Source: Bacteroidota bacterium
GTDB taxonomy: Bacteria; Bacteroidota; Bacteroidia; Cytophagales; Cyclobacteriaceae
Assembly (NCBI GenBank): GCA_023417785.1
Contig: JAEZEH010000001.1
Location: forward strand, 1-48,105
DNA: 48,105 bases
Direction: 5' to 3'
Below are positions 27,124 to 36,287 of this stretch, one piece after another; the first letter of the stretch is position 1, and the number at the start of each line of letters is the position of its first letter. Under the pieces are notes generated by a model. The model made no database searches. It was not told the DNA's origin and saw only the letters and a list, made by a program, of their open reading frames with translations. The position numbers and the translations under genes are program-made.

Positions 27124-27131
27124 CAAAAATA
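27124..27131 (-). promoter_or_regulatory. -7 box candidate for ABC-F gene
   Basis: Read on the minus strand, TATTTTTG fits TAnnTTTG and lies 18 bases before the ABC-F ATG, implying a very short leader. No matching TTTG is present at the usual distance upstream. Confidence 0.4.
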
Positions 27132-27168
27132 GAACATTTTTTTAAATTGGAGGCTTTTCTGCAATACG

Positions 27169-27798
27169 ATGAATATGAGCATTAAGGGCGATTACAACGC
27201 ATGGTCCGCCAATTACGACACCAACCACAACAAAACCCGGGATATCGAGGCCGTTGCCCTGCGAAACATTCTTGGTCAGCGACGGTTCAAAAAGGCTCTG
27301 GAAGCGGGTTGTGGTACAGGCAAGAATACGGTGTGGCTGATGCATCAATGCGAGCAATTACTTGCCGTCGACTTTTCGGCCGGTATGCTATCCGTTGCCC
27401 GCGGCAAAGTCCGGGGTGGAAACGTCACCTTCCAGCAAGCCGACCTTTTGGAACGTTGGCCTTTTGAGCCAAATCAGTTTGATCTGGTCCTCTTCAGTCT
27501 TGTGCTGGAACACATTGAAAACCTGAACCACGTTTTTGCTGAGGCGTCCAGGGTTTTGTCGCCAGGAGGCATGGTTTACGTAGGAGAATTACATCCTTTT
27601 AAACAATACACCGGCGCCAAAGCCAGGTTCGGATCAGATGCTGATACGCGTGAATTGACTTGCTACACACATCATATTTCTTCGTTTTACACCGCGGCAA
27701 CCGATGCCGGGCTTGTGCTTTCCGCGATTGAAGAACATTTTGATGCGGAAGCCGGAAAGCCGCCCAGGTTGCTGACGCTGCTTTTCGGGAAGAATTAA
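27169..27798 (+). CDS. SAM-dependent class I methyltransferase
   Basis: 209-aa protein of the Methyltransf_11/25 type. Motif I LEAGCGTGKNT (44-54) binds SAM. The acidic end of strand 2 is around LLAVDFSAGMLSVAR, motif II near FQQADLLERWPF, and FDLVLFSLVLEHIENLNHVF plus EASRVLSPGGMVYVGELHP complete the Rossmann core. The N-terminus (GDYNAWSANYDTNHNKTRD) is typical of UbiE/BioC-like small-molecule methyltransferases. Substrate not predictable. Starts at 27169 or at the ATG two codons later. Transcribed alone, divergent to ABC-F and convergent to the FtsX permease. Confidence 0.85.
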   Translation: MNMSIKGDYNAWSANYDTNHNKTRDIEAVALRNILGQRRFKKALEAGCGTGKNTVWLMHQCEQLLAVDFSAGMLSVARGKVRGGNVTFQQADLLERWPFEPNQFDLVLFSLVLEHIENLNHVFAEASRVLSPGGMVYVGELHPFKQYTGAKARFGSDADTRELTCYTHHISSFYTAATDAGLVLSAIEEHFDAEAGKPPRLLTLLFGKN

Positions 27799-27872
27799 CG
27801 CCTTGTGCTATTTCGAATATGGATAATGTTACCTGAGCACTTCGCACTAAAATCGCAGCGCTATCGGATGCC

Positions 27873-30236
27873 TCATTCTGTTCGAAGGGAGTTCACAGGG
27901 TTTGTCGACGCCGCTTTAAATGCCTGTGTGCCGACAATCACCAGCGTAAACGCGAGGGTAATAAGGCCCGCCGCCGGCAGAACCCAGACAGGGAAATCGA
28001 TTCGGTATTGGTATTTGCTCAGTACTTCGTTGGCTCCCCACCAGGCAACGGGCGTGGCTAACAGGAACCCGAAGACAACCAGGATAGCGAAGTCTTTCGA
28101 CAATAACAGAATAAGATTGGAAACTGAGGCACCGAGAACTTTCCGTATACCAACTTCCTTGGTGCGTTGTTCCGCCGTAAAGGCAGCCAGACCGAAGATG
28201 CCCAGTCCCGTAATACATATGGCGAGAAATGTGAAGATGGAACTAAACCGGCTAATCAGATTGATTGTCGTGTATTTCTTGGCGAACTCCACGTCGACGA
28301 AAGCATACTCGAATGGGTAAGCGGGATTATGTTTTTTAAAAATTCCCTCAACCTGCTTCAATGAGTTTTGTAAATCATCGGTTTCACTCAGGCGTATTGT
28401 AACGGCACTGACCCAGTCCGGCATCTTTACCATCATCAAGGGCGCAACTTCCTGAAAGAGCGATCCCATCAAAACGTTTTCGGTAATTCCGATAATCTGA
28501 CGTTTCGTGCCCCACATTTCCACGGTTTCCCCAATGGGATCGGTCAGCCCCATCACGTCAAGCGCAGCCTTATTGAGGACAATGGCTGACGTGTCGCTGG
28601 GAAAGTCTTCTGAAAAATCACGGCCAGCCAACATTTTGATACCCATCGTGCGAGTGTAATCATATTCTGTGGCTATGGTGGAAAAGATCACTTTCAGGTC
28701 CGTAGGTTTTCCTGGCCAGTCCAGAAAATTATTTGAATAAATACCTGTGATCGGGCTATTTGATTTCGTCACCGATTCGACAACACCGGAACTCAGTAGT
28801 TCTTGTTTGATGGTTTTATAATTTCGACCAATCTCAGTTGTATAATCAACGGTGATGAGATTCTCCTGTTCGTAACCAAGTTGTCGGCCTTGTACGTGAT
28901 TGATTTGCCGCTGAATGACAATGCTGATCACTACAAGTGAAATCGAAAAGATGAACTGCATGACGACAAGCACCTTTCTAGGAGCGACCGCACCTTTACC
29001 CAATTGGACCTTTCCCTTCAAAACCCTGGTAACATTAAACGATGAAAGATAGAGGGCCGGATAGCTGCCTGACAATATTCCGGTAATCAATACGATGGCT
29101 ACAGCGAATCCCCAGAATTCAGGTGATAAATAATCGATAGATAATTTTTTCTCCAGCAACGTGTTGTACGCCGGCAACGATATTTCCGCCAGGATTAAGG
29201 CGATCACAAATGCGATCAGGGAAATCATTATGGATTCTCCCAGAAACTGAAAAACGATTTCTTTCCGTTTTGAACCAACGCTCTTGCGAATGCCAACTTC
29301 ACGGGCGCGGCGCTCGGATCTTGCCGTAGCAAGGTTCATAAAATTTATACACGCGATGATCAAAATGAAAATGCCGATCAAGCCAAACATGTTAACATAA
29401 TCGCTTAATCCTCCGGCTTCCTTTCCATTTTCGAAGTTTGAATAGAGCCTCCACCGTGCCATGGGGTGTATAAAAAATTCCCGTTTGATATCAGTCTGCC
29501 CTTTTTCGGCAAGTAAATTTTTGATATTCTCTTCAACCAATTCACGCGACGCATTTTCGTGCAGTTCCACATAAGCAGGCCAGGAATAATTTCCCCAGTT
29601 GTCTTTGTTATCTCTTACCCATTCAGTTTTCTCATACAAAGAAAAGGGAAGGAGGTAATCGAATTGGAAGGAGGAATTGTCGGGTATATTTTTCAAGACA
29701 CCTGTAATCTTCACGTCATGGGTGTTATCAACGCGGATCACTTTATTAATCGGGTCTTCTGAACCGAAAAGCGCTTCAGCTGTCGATTGTGATATAAGAA
29801 TGGAGTAAGGGTCGCTCAGCGCGTGTTCCGCTTGCCCTTTTAAAAGTGGGAATGTGAACATAGTGAGAAAGTCGTCGGTCACAAAAAAGCCGCGCTTGTT
29901 AAAACGTGTCTCCCCATGCGACAGAAGATGGTCGCCGCCCCAGTCGGTGGTAGCTGCATATTTAATATTGGCATCCTTCTCCTTCAAGGCTTCAGCTGTC
30001 GGGAGCGGAACCGATGTCCAGGAATTCACCTTACCGTCAAAGGTGGCGTTGATCCAGACCTGGTAGAGTTGATCCAGATTGGTGTGGGATCGGTCGAATG
30101 AAACTTCATGTGATACCCATAGCGAAATAACAATACTGCACGCTATACCTACGGACAGGCCAAAGATGTTGATGAAAGAATATATGGCGTGTTTCCTGAT
30201 ACTACGCAGGGCGATTTTGAGGTAATTTCTAAACAT
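27873..30236 (-). CDS. MacB/FtsX-type ABC transporter permease
   Basis: 787-aa inner-membrane permease with the duplicated layout of Bacteroidota MacB-like proteins: TM1 (SFINIFGLSVGIACSIVISLW) with the N-terminal FRNYLKIALRSIRKH, a periplasmic MacB-PCD domain (about 50-280), three helices of an FtsX domain (GLIGIFILIIACINFMNLATA, then SIMISLIAFVIALILAEISL and FAVAIVLITGILSGSYPAL), a second periplasmic domain and a second FtsX domain (FTFLAICITGLGIFGLAAF...KEVGIRKVLGASV). No nucleotide-binding domain is encoded here or next door, so it needs an ATPase from elsewhere. Likely role: mechanotransmission-type export or envelope stress response. ATG at 30236; upstream spacer to App1-like gene is divergent. 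Confidence 0.9.
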   Translation of the reverse strand: MFRNYLKIALRSIRKHAIYSFINIFGLSVGIACSIVISLWVSHEVSFDRSHTNLDQLYQVWINATFDGKVNSWTSVPLPTAEALKEKDANIKYAATTDWGGDHLLSHGETRFNKRGFFVTDDFLTMFTFPLLKGQAEHALSDPYSILISQSTAEALFGSEDPINKVIRVDNTHDVKITGVLKNIPDNSSFQFDYLLPFSLYEKTEWVRDNKDNWGNYSWPAYVELHENASRELVEENIKNLLAEKGQTDIKREFFIHPMARWRLYSNFENGKEAGGLSDYVNMFGLIGIFILIIACINFMNLATARSERRAREVGIRKSVGSKRKEIVFQFLGESIMISLIAFVIALILAEISLPAYNTLLEKKLSIDYLSPEFWGFAVAIVLITGILSGSYPALYLSSFNVTRVLKGKVQLGKGAVAPRKVLVVMQFIFSISLVVISIVIQRQINHVQGRQLGYEQENLITVDYTTEIGRNYKTIKQELLSSGVVESVTKSNSPITGIYSNNFLDWPGKPTDLKVIFSTIATEYDYTRTMGIKMLAGRDFSEDFPSDTSAIVLNKAALDVMGLTDPIGETVEMWGTKRQIIGITENVLMGSLFQEVAPLMMVKMPDWVSAVTIRLSETDDLQNSLKQVEGIFKKHNPAYPFEYAFVDVEFAKKYTTINLISRFSSIFTFLAICITGLGIFGLAAFTAEQRTKEVGIRKVLGASVSNLILLLSKDFAILVVFGFLLATPVAWWGANEVLSKYQYRIDFPVWVLPAAGLITLAFTLVIVGTQAFKAASTNPVNSLRTE

Positions 30237-30392
30237 TTTTTTTGATAAGGACCCGGCGTCCGAATGAAGGTTGCAAATCCGAACGCGAAAAAAAACAACA
30301 ATGATGCCTTTTGTTAGGAAGAGACGTAACGATCTGTTATGGAGGGTTAGACCAATGTATAGTGATCATTTCTGAACATTTCATTGTCCGCT

Positions 30393-30424
30393 TTTGCGCT
30401 TCAACGACAGGCCCCTTATTTTTA
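30393..30424 (+). promoter_or_regulatory. Promoter candidate for App1-like phosphatase gene
   Basis: TTTG (30393-30396), a 20-nt spacer and TATTTTTA (30417-30424, one mismatch to TAnnTTTG). The predicted transcript would begin near 30431, which supports the ATG at 30446 and excludes the longer frame from 30311. Confidence 0.45.
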
Positions 30425-30445
30425 GGGAAAGCTCAAACCGAATTC

Positions 30446-31615
30446 ATGGCCAGCATCAGGAAAAAAATACTTCGCGCTGCTGCGGGAGTAGAACAGAAAT
30501 TTGATGATCTCATTTTTGACCTTCGCCAACGACTTGGATTGAACGATCCTATACAGGTGGTTACTTACCGTACCTACGGAACGGTGAATAATCTTTATGT
30601 CAAGGGTAGGGTGCTTGAGGATAAATCTATCCGAAAGTCATCGTCCTCCGACAGCGTTATGCAAAACATCGCGGCGATGTACAGGCGATTCGAAAGTGAT
30701 GAAGTGCCAGGAACTACACTGGGAATCACTTTCGCAAATGAGGAACATACCGTAATCTCGAACAAGGAAGGATATTTTGTGAAGACCTTAGCCACGGAGC
30801 AGTCGATACCGTGGAATGATATGTGGCATGAGGTTGAGGTCCGGTTGATTGATGCACCAATTCCCTTCCCCGAAGGTTTGTCGACTATCGCGGAAGTGCT
30901 TGTACCTCCCGCCGACGCAGAATACGGGGTCATCAGCGATATCGATGATACGATCGTAAAAACCGGTGCTACCAGCCTGTTAGCAATGTCCCGAAACACG
31001 TTCTTCCATAACGCGCATACGCGTCTCCCGTTTGCCGGGGTCGCTGAGTTTTACAAGGCCCTGTTGCTCGGGCGAAATGGCAAACGCAACAACCCTTTCT
31101 TCTATGTTTCGTCCAGTCCCTGGAACGTATATGATCTATTGACAGACTTTATGGATGTCAACGATATTCCGCCGGGACCGCTTCTCCTGAGGGATTTCGG
31201 GCTTGACGCCGACAAGGCAGGAAGCAGCGATCACATGGGGCACAAATCCAAAGAGATCGAACAAATTCTGAATGCTTATCCCCACCTCCCGTTCATACTG
31301 ATCGGTGACAGTGGTCAGGATGATCCGGCTATTTATCGCGAAATGGTAAAGAAATATCCCGGGCGGATTCTGGCCGTGTACATCCGTGATGTAAAGCTCC
31401 CCGACCGGCATCGGGTAGCGCTGGAAATCAGCAGGGAAGTAGCTGGCCACAAAGTGGAGATGGTAATCGTTGAGAACACTGTGCAGGCCGCCGAACATGC
31501 CGCAGCCAACGGACTGATCTTTACCGAAGCCATGCCTGAAATTGAAAAAGACAAAAAACAGGATGAGGGCGAGCTGCCCGGAAAAGAAGAGATGACGGTG
31601 GATGTATCCGAGTAA
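30446..31615 (+). CDS. App1-like (DUF2183) phosphatidate phosphatase-type protein
   Basis: 389 aa from the ATG at 30446. A frame beginning at 30311 would add 45 residues of poor composition upstream of the promoter candidate. The C-terminal HAD-like catalytic domain has the DxD motif as VISDIDDTIVKTG (DIDDT at 165-169), then FFYVSSSPWNVYDLL (219-232) and ILIGDSGQDDPAIY (284-297). The same order occurs in yeast App1-type Mg2+-dependent phosphatidate phosphatases. The N-terminal part (about 35-150) is the beta domain usual in DUF2183 proteins (VVTYRTYGTVNNLYVKGRVLEDK). No signal peptide or TM helix, so it is likely cytoplasmic or membrane-peripheral, acting on phospholipids. The acidic C-terminal tail (KDKKQDEGELPGKEE) is probably disordered. 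Monocistronic. Confidence 0.85.
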   Translation: MASIRKKILRAAAGVEQKFDDLIFDLRQRLGLNDPIQVVTYRTYGTVNNLYVKGRVLEDKSIRKSSSSDSVMQNIAAMYRRFESDEVPGTTLGITFANEEHTVISNKEGYFVKTLATEQSIPWNDMWHEVEVRLIDAPIPFPEGLSTIAEVLVPPADAEYGVISDIDDTIVKTGATSLLAMSRNTFFHNAHTRLPFAGVAEFYKALLLGRNGKRNNPFFYVSSSPWNVYDLLTDFMDVNDIPPGPLLLRDFGLDADKAGSSDHMGHKSKEIEQILNAYPHLPFILIGDSGQDDPAIYREMVKKYPGRILAVYIRDVKLPDRHRVALEISREVAGHKVEMVIVENTVQAAEHAAANGLIFTEAMPEIEKDKKQDEGELPGKEEMTVDVSE

Positions 31616-31678
31616 GGTTTATCACTCGTTCGCTCCTTATAGTATCTGGTTTCCTTCCCGTATTCAGTCGATGAACCT

Positions 31679-32218
31679 CTAGCTATTTATTGTATCAGGT
31701 TTTCTGATCCGGTAGAGCATCAACTCTTCTTCTTTGCCTGACGTGGCAATCCAGATATCGCGTTCGTATGTGAGACCAATCTTATTCAGCAACCTTTGGG
31801 CACGGACGTTCTCGTGCATCGTTATGGCAAAAATCGATTCGAGGTTGAAGTGATTGAATCCGTGTCCGAGAGTTGCATTGGCGGCCTCCGAAGCGTAGCC
31901 ATTCCGTTGATATTCGGGGAGGAACGCGAACCCGACATCGGGATGGGCAAGTCCCTGCCTTTTTAAAAGTCCGCACATTCCGAGTTCCGCCCCGTCCCCG
32001 AGGCGACTTACATGCCACATCCCGAAGCCGAATTTACGATAGCTCTCAAATGGGCCATTAGAGAGGTAGCCGAGGGCATCTTCAGGACTGTCTACCTTTT
32101 TGTCGCCTATAAAATTCAGCCATCCTGGTGTGTTTACCAGACGGACGATAAAAGACGCGTCATTGGGCGTGAACTCCCGGACTTTGAGACGGGTCGTTCG
32201 GAAAATATTGAGGCTCAT
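31679..32218 (-). CDS. GNAT N-acetyltransferase (RimJ/RimL type)
   Basis: 179 aa from the ATG at 32218; an ATG four codons earlier is also possible. The GNAT core begins TTRLKVREFTPNDASFIVRLVNTP, with the acetyl-CoA loop around FAFLPEYQRNGYASEAANATLGHGF (Q/R-x-x-G-x-A) and the motif-B end HENVRAQRLLNKIGL. This is the RimJ/RimL-like Acetyltransf_3 pattern, whose members acetylate N-termini of proteins or small molecules. Substrate unknown. Convergent with the App1-like gene, 63 bases apart. Confidence 0.88.
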   Translation of the reverse strand: MSLNIFRTTRLKVREFTPNDASFIVRLVNTPGWLNFIGDKKVDSPEDALGYLSNGPFESYRKFGFGMWHVSRLGDGAELGMCGLLKRQGLAHPDVGFAFLPEYQRNGYASEAANATLGHGFNHFNLESIFAITMHENVRAQRLLNKIGLTYERDIWIATSGKEEELMLYRIRKPDTINS

Positions 32219-32505
32219 TAGTAGAGCCAAAATAACAAAACCAGCCGAAACGAGGGAGTGTCGCTACTAGTTCGCCCTTGCCAGCCGCTGTCTGTCCGCC
32301 CAGCAGCCTCAACTGAAATGTTGTCCGCCGATGCAACGGGGTGATTATACGGCGGTTGTAGAATTATTCAGCAGAATCTACATTTCTCCCTTAGAAATCC
32401 TGACGGGGGGCAGCGCAGCAGGATTGTTTGGGCTATCGCGTGAATCGGCATCAGCTTTTAATCTGGTAAGGCAAAACAATGTTGAATTTTTAAAGAATGT
32501 ATACT

Positions 32506-33231
32506 ATGAAAAAAATAATGATAGCGTGTGTGGCGGCAATGTTCGGGTTTGGAACCGTCGCTATGGCACAAGAACAGGATTCTATCAGTTATTCTACAGA
32601 ACAACAAATAGAACAAACTGGTGATGAGGTAGAGAATGATATGGATGAGGCTTCCAATGAGATCAGACAGGAAGCTGACCAGGCAGAAGATGCAATTGAT
32701 GAAAGTGCTGAGTCAGTAAACGAAGGTGCGGAGTCTACTGAAGAGGAGTTGGAAGAGGCTACTGACCAAATGGAAGACGCATGGGAAGGTTCACGTGACG
32801 AATCGGCTGATCAACTTGAGGAAGCTCGTGAAGAGGTAGAGCAAGGTGCAGAAAAAACCGGTGCTAAAGTTGAAGAAGGTATTGATAACGCAGGCGAGGA
32901 GATCGAACAAGGTGCGGACAGAGTTGGTGAAGAAACAGAAGAGAGTGCCAATGCAGTTGGTCAGGACGTTGAACGAGGAGCTGAAAATGTTGAGGAAAGT
33001 GCAGAGTCGATTGGTAACAAGACCGAAGAAGCTGCAGATGAATCAGGTAATGCAGTTGAGAGAGCCAGCAAAACAGGATCTGCTCATATTAAAGACGAAC
33101 AATTCGAATCAAAACAGGGTCCTGATGGTGAAACAGTTTTTATTGACGAACACGCTCAGTATTACTATATCAGTAAGGAAACTGGTGAACGAGTGAATGT
33201 TGACAAGTCTGAGTTAAAAGATAAGGAATAA
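32506..33231 (+). CDS. Exported acidic helical-repeat protein, unknown function
   Basis: 241-aa protein from the ATG at 32506 (MKKIMIACVAAMFGFGTVAMAQ, an ideal signal peptide with AMA-Q cleavage; an ATG three codons earlier is less likely). Residues about 25-185 are a long acidic, Ala/Glu-rich stretch of degenerate 11-residue-like repeats built on patterns such as ...EEV-EGAE-...; this resembles LEA/apolipoprotein-like amphipathic helices and would form an extended, highly charged helix. The last 55 residues (from AHIKDEQFESKQGPDGETVF to the Lys-rich end) look like a small folded domain. No known catalytic motif. By eye the codon third positions are more A/T-rich than in neighbours. It could be a stress or envelope-spacer protein. 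Followed by a strong terminator. Confidence 0.75.
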   Translation: MKKIMIACVAAMFGFGTVAMAQEQDSISYSTEQQIEQTGDEVENDMDEASNEIRQEADQAEDAIDESAESVNEGAESTEEELEEATDQMEDAWEGSRDESADQLEEAREEVEQGAEKTGAKVEEGIDNAGEEIEQGADRVGEETEESANAVGQDVERGAENVEESAESIGNKTEEAADESGNAVERASKTGSAHIKDEQFESKQGPDGETVFIDEHAQYYYISKETGERVNVDKSELKDKE

Positions 33232-33272
33232 TTCATATAAAACAGGCTTTAGTCCGTCACTCGAATTGGGTG

Positions 33273-33305
33273 AATCAGGGAGCTTCGGCTCCCTGATTTC
33301 TTATG
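33273..33305 (+). terminator. Strong intrinsic terminator with TTCG tetraloop
   Basis: AATCAGGGAGC (33273-33283) pairs perfectly with GCTCCCTGATT (33288-33298) over a TTCG tetraloop, then TCTTAT. It lies 42 bases after the acidic protein gene and 24 bases before the convergent M3 peptidase stop, so it may serve both directions. Confidence 0.8.
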
Positions 33306-33321
33306 TCACAGAATCACAGAA

Positions 33322-35478
33322 TCAATCATTAAATCCCCGGTCTTTCATCAACGCCTTGATGTCGGCATCCCGGGTTCGAAAAGCGCGGTAACCTTCAGCG
33401 GGATCGATAGTGTTCCCCGATGAGAATATGTATTTCTTCAACCTCTCGGCTACCGCCTCATCATATGGTCCACCTGCCTCGAGAAAAGCTTCGAAAGCAT
33501 CGGCTGTAATTACATCGGACCACAGATAGGAGTAATAACCCGCCGAATAGCTATCGCCGGCGAAGATGTGCAGGAACTGCGGAGTGCGGTGTCGCATTAC
33601 CAGTTCTCGTGGCATTTTGAGTTGGTCCAGTGTCTCCTTTTCGAATTTATCCGGATCTATTTCATGATCCCCGGACAGGTGCAGTTTCATATCCATCAGC
33701 GCGCTGGCGAGGTATTCAGTAGTGGCAAAACCCTGGTTGAATGTTGCCGTGTTCTCGATTTTTTTCACCAATGCCTCCGGGATAGGCTTTCCGGTTTTAT
33801 AGTGCAACGCATATTGCTGCAATACTTCAGGCGTTGACAACCATCGTTCGAGAAGCTGTGACGGAAACTCAACGTAGTCACGAAAAACAGCCGTTCCCGC
33901 CAGAGACGGATACGTTACATCTGACATCAATCCGTGAAGCGCATGGCCGAACTCGTGAAAGAGCGTTTTCGCATCATCCCACGAGATCAGAACCGGTTCG
34001 CCGGCCTTGCCATTGATATAGTTGGAATTGTTAGATACAATGGTTGTAATTTCCTTATCCATGCGCTCCTGCGAGCGATAGGCATTCATCCATGCGCCGG
34101 ATCGCTTGCCCTGCCGCGCGAATGGATCGAAATAAAACAAACCCACCTGCTTACGAGACGTCTGGTCTTTCACTTCCCATACCTTAACGTCGGGATGAAA
34201 TACCGGCACATTATTGACCGGACTGAATTCCAGGTTGAACAATCTTCCAGCGACGTAAAACATGCCATCGCGAAGTTTTTCGAACTGCAGATATTCTTTT
34301 ACTTCGTTCTGGTCAAGGTCAAACTTTGCTTTCCGCACTTTCGACATATAGTAATGATAGTCCCATGGTTCGATGGTAATTTTATCGCCTTCCTTTTGGG
34401 CGAGGTCCTGCATATCACGAACTTCCTCGTGTACAGTTCTGACCGCGGGTTCCCACACCGCTTCAAGTAACTCAAGCGCACGTTCAGGAGTTTTAGCCAT
34501 TGTGTTCTCGAGTCGCCAGTGAGCGTGCGTTTTGTAGCCGAGAAGCTGCGCGCGTTCCTGCCGCAGCTTCAGGATTTCGGTAATTAACGCATTGTTGTCA
34601 GTCGCGCCGCCGAGGTCACCACGGCTCACAAACATTTTCCAGACCTTTTCACGCAGGGGCCGGCTTGCCGCATATTGTAAAAAAGGGTCAACGGAAGAAC
34701 GGGTATTGGTGATCACCCACTTTCCGGCAATGCCTTTGGATTCGGCTTCAGAAGCCGCCGCACTTATCAGTGACTCAGGCAGGCCCTGAAGATCGCTCTG
34801 TTTTTCGATCACAACGTATTCGTTGCTTTCATCCTTCAAAACATTAATGCGAAATTGTGTGAATAGCCTGGCAAGTTCCTGGTTTATGTCGCCGAGGCGT
34901 TTTTTTGCCGTCCCGTCGAGCTTTGCGCCGGCGCGGACGAAGTTGTTAAAATATAGCCAGGCAAGACGCTGCTGTTCCGCCGTAAGGTTTGATTTTTCCT
35001 GTGACTGGTAAACTGCTTCAATCCGTTTAAAGAGCTTTTCATTCTGGATAATCTTATCCTCGATAGCGGATAACTTCGGCGCCATTTCCATTTCGACGGC
35101 CTGGTACTCCGGTGTACTGAGATTGGACCCCCAGATTCCATATACGGTCAGCACCGGTGACATAATGTTACGGGTCCTTTCCAACTCTTCGATTGTGTTG
35201 GCGAATGTTGCCGCCTTGGGATTTGTCGCGATTTTTTCTATCGCCGCCAGCCGGTCAGTCATCACTTTTTCGAGGGCCGGCTTAAAATGTTCGACCTTAA
35301 CTTTATCGAATGGCGGCACTCCGCCGAAAGGACCCTTCCATGGTTGAAGTAGGGGATTTGAATTGTCGCTTAATGATTGAACATGGTAGCGTTCCGTGTC
35401 TGCTTGCATGGGTCCCTGATTAAATGCTGGTATCGCTAGCAATACAAAAGATACCAGCCAAAGGTTTCTGGCTTTCAT
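33322..35478 (-). CDS. dcp: M3 family metallopeptidase (oligopeptidase A / peptidyl-dipeptidase Dcp type)
   Basis: 718 aa from the ATG at 35478 (KARNLWLVSFVLLAIPAFNQ, a signal peptide; an ATG three codons earlier also exists). The catalytic zinc site is HEFGH (508-512) with the third ligand Glu537 in FRDYVEFPSQL. The M3 blocks DPFARQGKRSGAWM, NYINGKAGEPVLISWDDAKTLF and AGDSYSAGYYSYLWSD are all present, and the length is normal for Dcp. It should release dipeptides or cut short peptides, here after export to the periplasm, unlike the cytoplasmic E. coli Dcp. Transcribed alone, convergent with the acidic repeat gene. The Dcp versus OpdA assignment is by likeness only. Confidence 0.88.
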   Translation of the reverse strand: MKARNLWLVSFVLLAIPAFNQGPMQADTERYHVQSLSDNSNPLLQPWKGPFGGVPPFDKVKVEHFKPALEKVMTDRLAAIEKIATNPKAATFANTIEELERTRNIMSPVLTVYGIWGSNLSTPEYQAVEMEMAPKLSAIEDKIIQNEKLFKRIEAVYQSQEKSNLTAEQQRLAWLYFNNFVRAGAKLDGTAKKRLGDINQELARLFTQFRINVLKDESNEYVVIEKQSDLQGLPESLISAAASEAESKGIAGKWVITNTRSSVDPFLQYAASRPLREKVWKMFVSRGDLGGATDNNALITEILKLRQERAQLLGYKTHAHWRLENTMAKTPERALELLEAVWEPAVRTVHEEVRDMQDLAQKEGDKITIEPWDYHYYMSKVRKAKFDLDQNEVKEYLQFEKLRDGMFYVAGRLFNLEFSPVNNVPVFHPDVKVWEVKDQTSRKQVGLFYFDPFARQGKRSGAWMNAYRSQERMDKEITTIVSNNSNYINGKAGEPVLISWDDAKTLFHEFGHALHGLMSDVTYPSLAGTAVFRDYVEFPSQLLERWLSTPEVLQQYALHYKTGKPIPEALVKKIENTATFNQGFATTEYLASALMDMKLHLSGDHEIDPDKFEKETLDQLKMPRELVMRHRTPQFLHIFAGDSYSAGYYSYLWSDVITADAFEAFLEAGGPYDEAVAERLKKYIFSSGNTIDPAEGYRAFRTRDADIKALMKDRGFND

Positions 35479-35602
35479 ATGATTCATTTTAGGTCAATGG
35501 TCTGTCTAAGCTTTCCGATTTAGAAAAAAATGCTGACGTGGGAAAGGATTTCCTGCTGGCCGGGGAACGGAATGTCCTGTCGGTTATTGAATAACGTCTG
35601 CG

Positions 35603-35634
35603 TCTGAAGGATTAGCTCCATTTTCCTATTTTTA
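35603..35634 (+). promoter_or_regulatory. Promoter candidate for zinc-ribbon/ABC operon
   Basis: TCTG (35603-35606, one mismatch to TTTG), a 20-nt spacer and TATTTTTA (35627-35634). Leader to the ATG at 35649 would be about 8-10 bases. Confidence 0.35.
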
Positions 35635-35648
35635 CACAAACCATCGGC

Positions 35649-36287
35649 ATGAATCAGAATCTGAAAAGCAATGAGCGTGAGCTAGTGAAAGTCGCAACTT
35701 TCTTCAAAAGGCAAAGCCGGAAATTGATCGATGCCGGCAAATTGGGAGAGGAACACCACCAGGTCGCCGATGCTGTGGATCGGTTTATTGCTCAGATGGA
35801 GGAACACGCCAATTCCCGGGCGCATCTCCTGGCGGAACGGGAAACCTTAAAGAAACTCGTGAAAGACGATGCAGTTTGCCCGAGGTGCCGGACGAATGAG
35901 AAACTTAAACCAGCTGGAACAGAAAAAGATAGCCACGGCTGGACAAGCAACCGTTACAAATGCCGCAAATGCAATATTCAATTCACGTGGAACCGGCCTA
36001 ATAATCCGTGGGATATGATTGGGTACATTGAGGCGGTTATTGCCGAGTTCGAGGCGCGCCTAAATGGCGATGGTGTCGGACAAGCAGAGCGCGACCAGCT
36101 CACGGCCGGGGTCGCTTCCATGAAGGCAAACCTTGATCAGCTGAAACCGGTAATCGAAACACATGACCTTGAATTTAACAAGCTGAAGGAACGTGATCTT
36201 GAAATGGAAAAGATCATTCATGAGTTTAAGAACTCCCTTCTCATTGAAAAAATTAAGATGAACACCTGGGAGAACAAACACTCATGA
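35649..36287 (+). CDS. Zinc-ribbon coiled-coil protein of unknown function, coupled to ABC ATPase
   Basis: 212-aa soluble protein. Residues about 8-72 and 130-205 are charged helices with coiled-coil character (VADAVDRFIAQMEEH; AEFEARL; LDQLKPVIETHDLEFNKL). Between them lies a zinc ribbon, CPRC (77-80) and CRKC (105-108), with RYKCRKCNIQFTWNRPNNPW around the second pair. No signal peptide or TM segment. The ribbon resembles those in small DNA/RNA-binding or transposase-accessory proteins, but the helices on both sides point to a structural or adaptor role. Its stop overlaps the next start (ATGA at 36284-36287), so synthesis is likely coupled to the ABC ATPase. The family is not recognised; function unknown. 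Confidence 0.8.
   Translation: MNQNLKSNERELVKVATFFKRQSRKLIDAGKLGEEHHQVADAVDRFIAQMEEHANSRAHLLAERETLKKLVKDDAVCPRCRTNEKLKPAGTEKDSHGWTSNRYKCRKCNIQFTWNRPNNPWDMIGYIEAVIAEFEARLNGDGVGQAERDQLTAGVASMKANLDQLKPVIETHDLEFNKLKERDLEMEKIIHEFKNSLLIEKIKMNTWENKHS

Noticed and set aside
30311..30445. Upstream extension of the App1-like protein
   Set aside because: It lies upstream of the promoter candidate, has poor composition, and the family starts near MASIRKKI.
32846..33196. 116-aa alternate frame inside the acidic repeat gene
   Set aside because: It is a lysine/glutamine-rich shadow frame produced by the repeats of the true gene.
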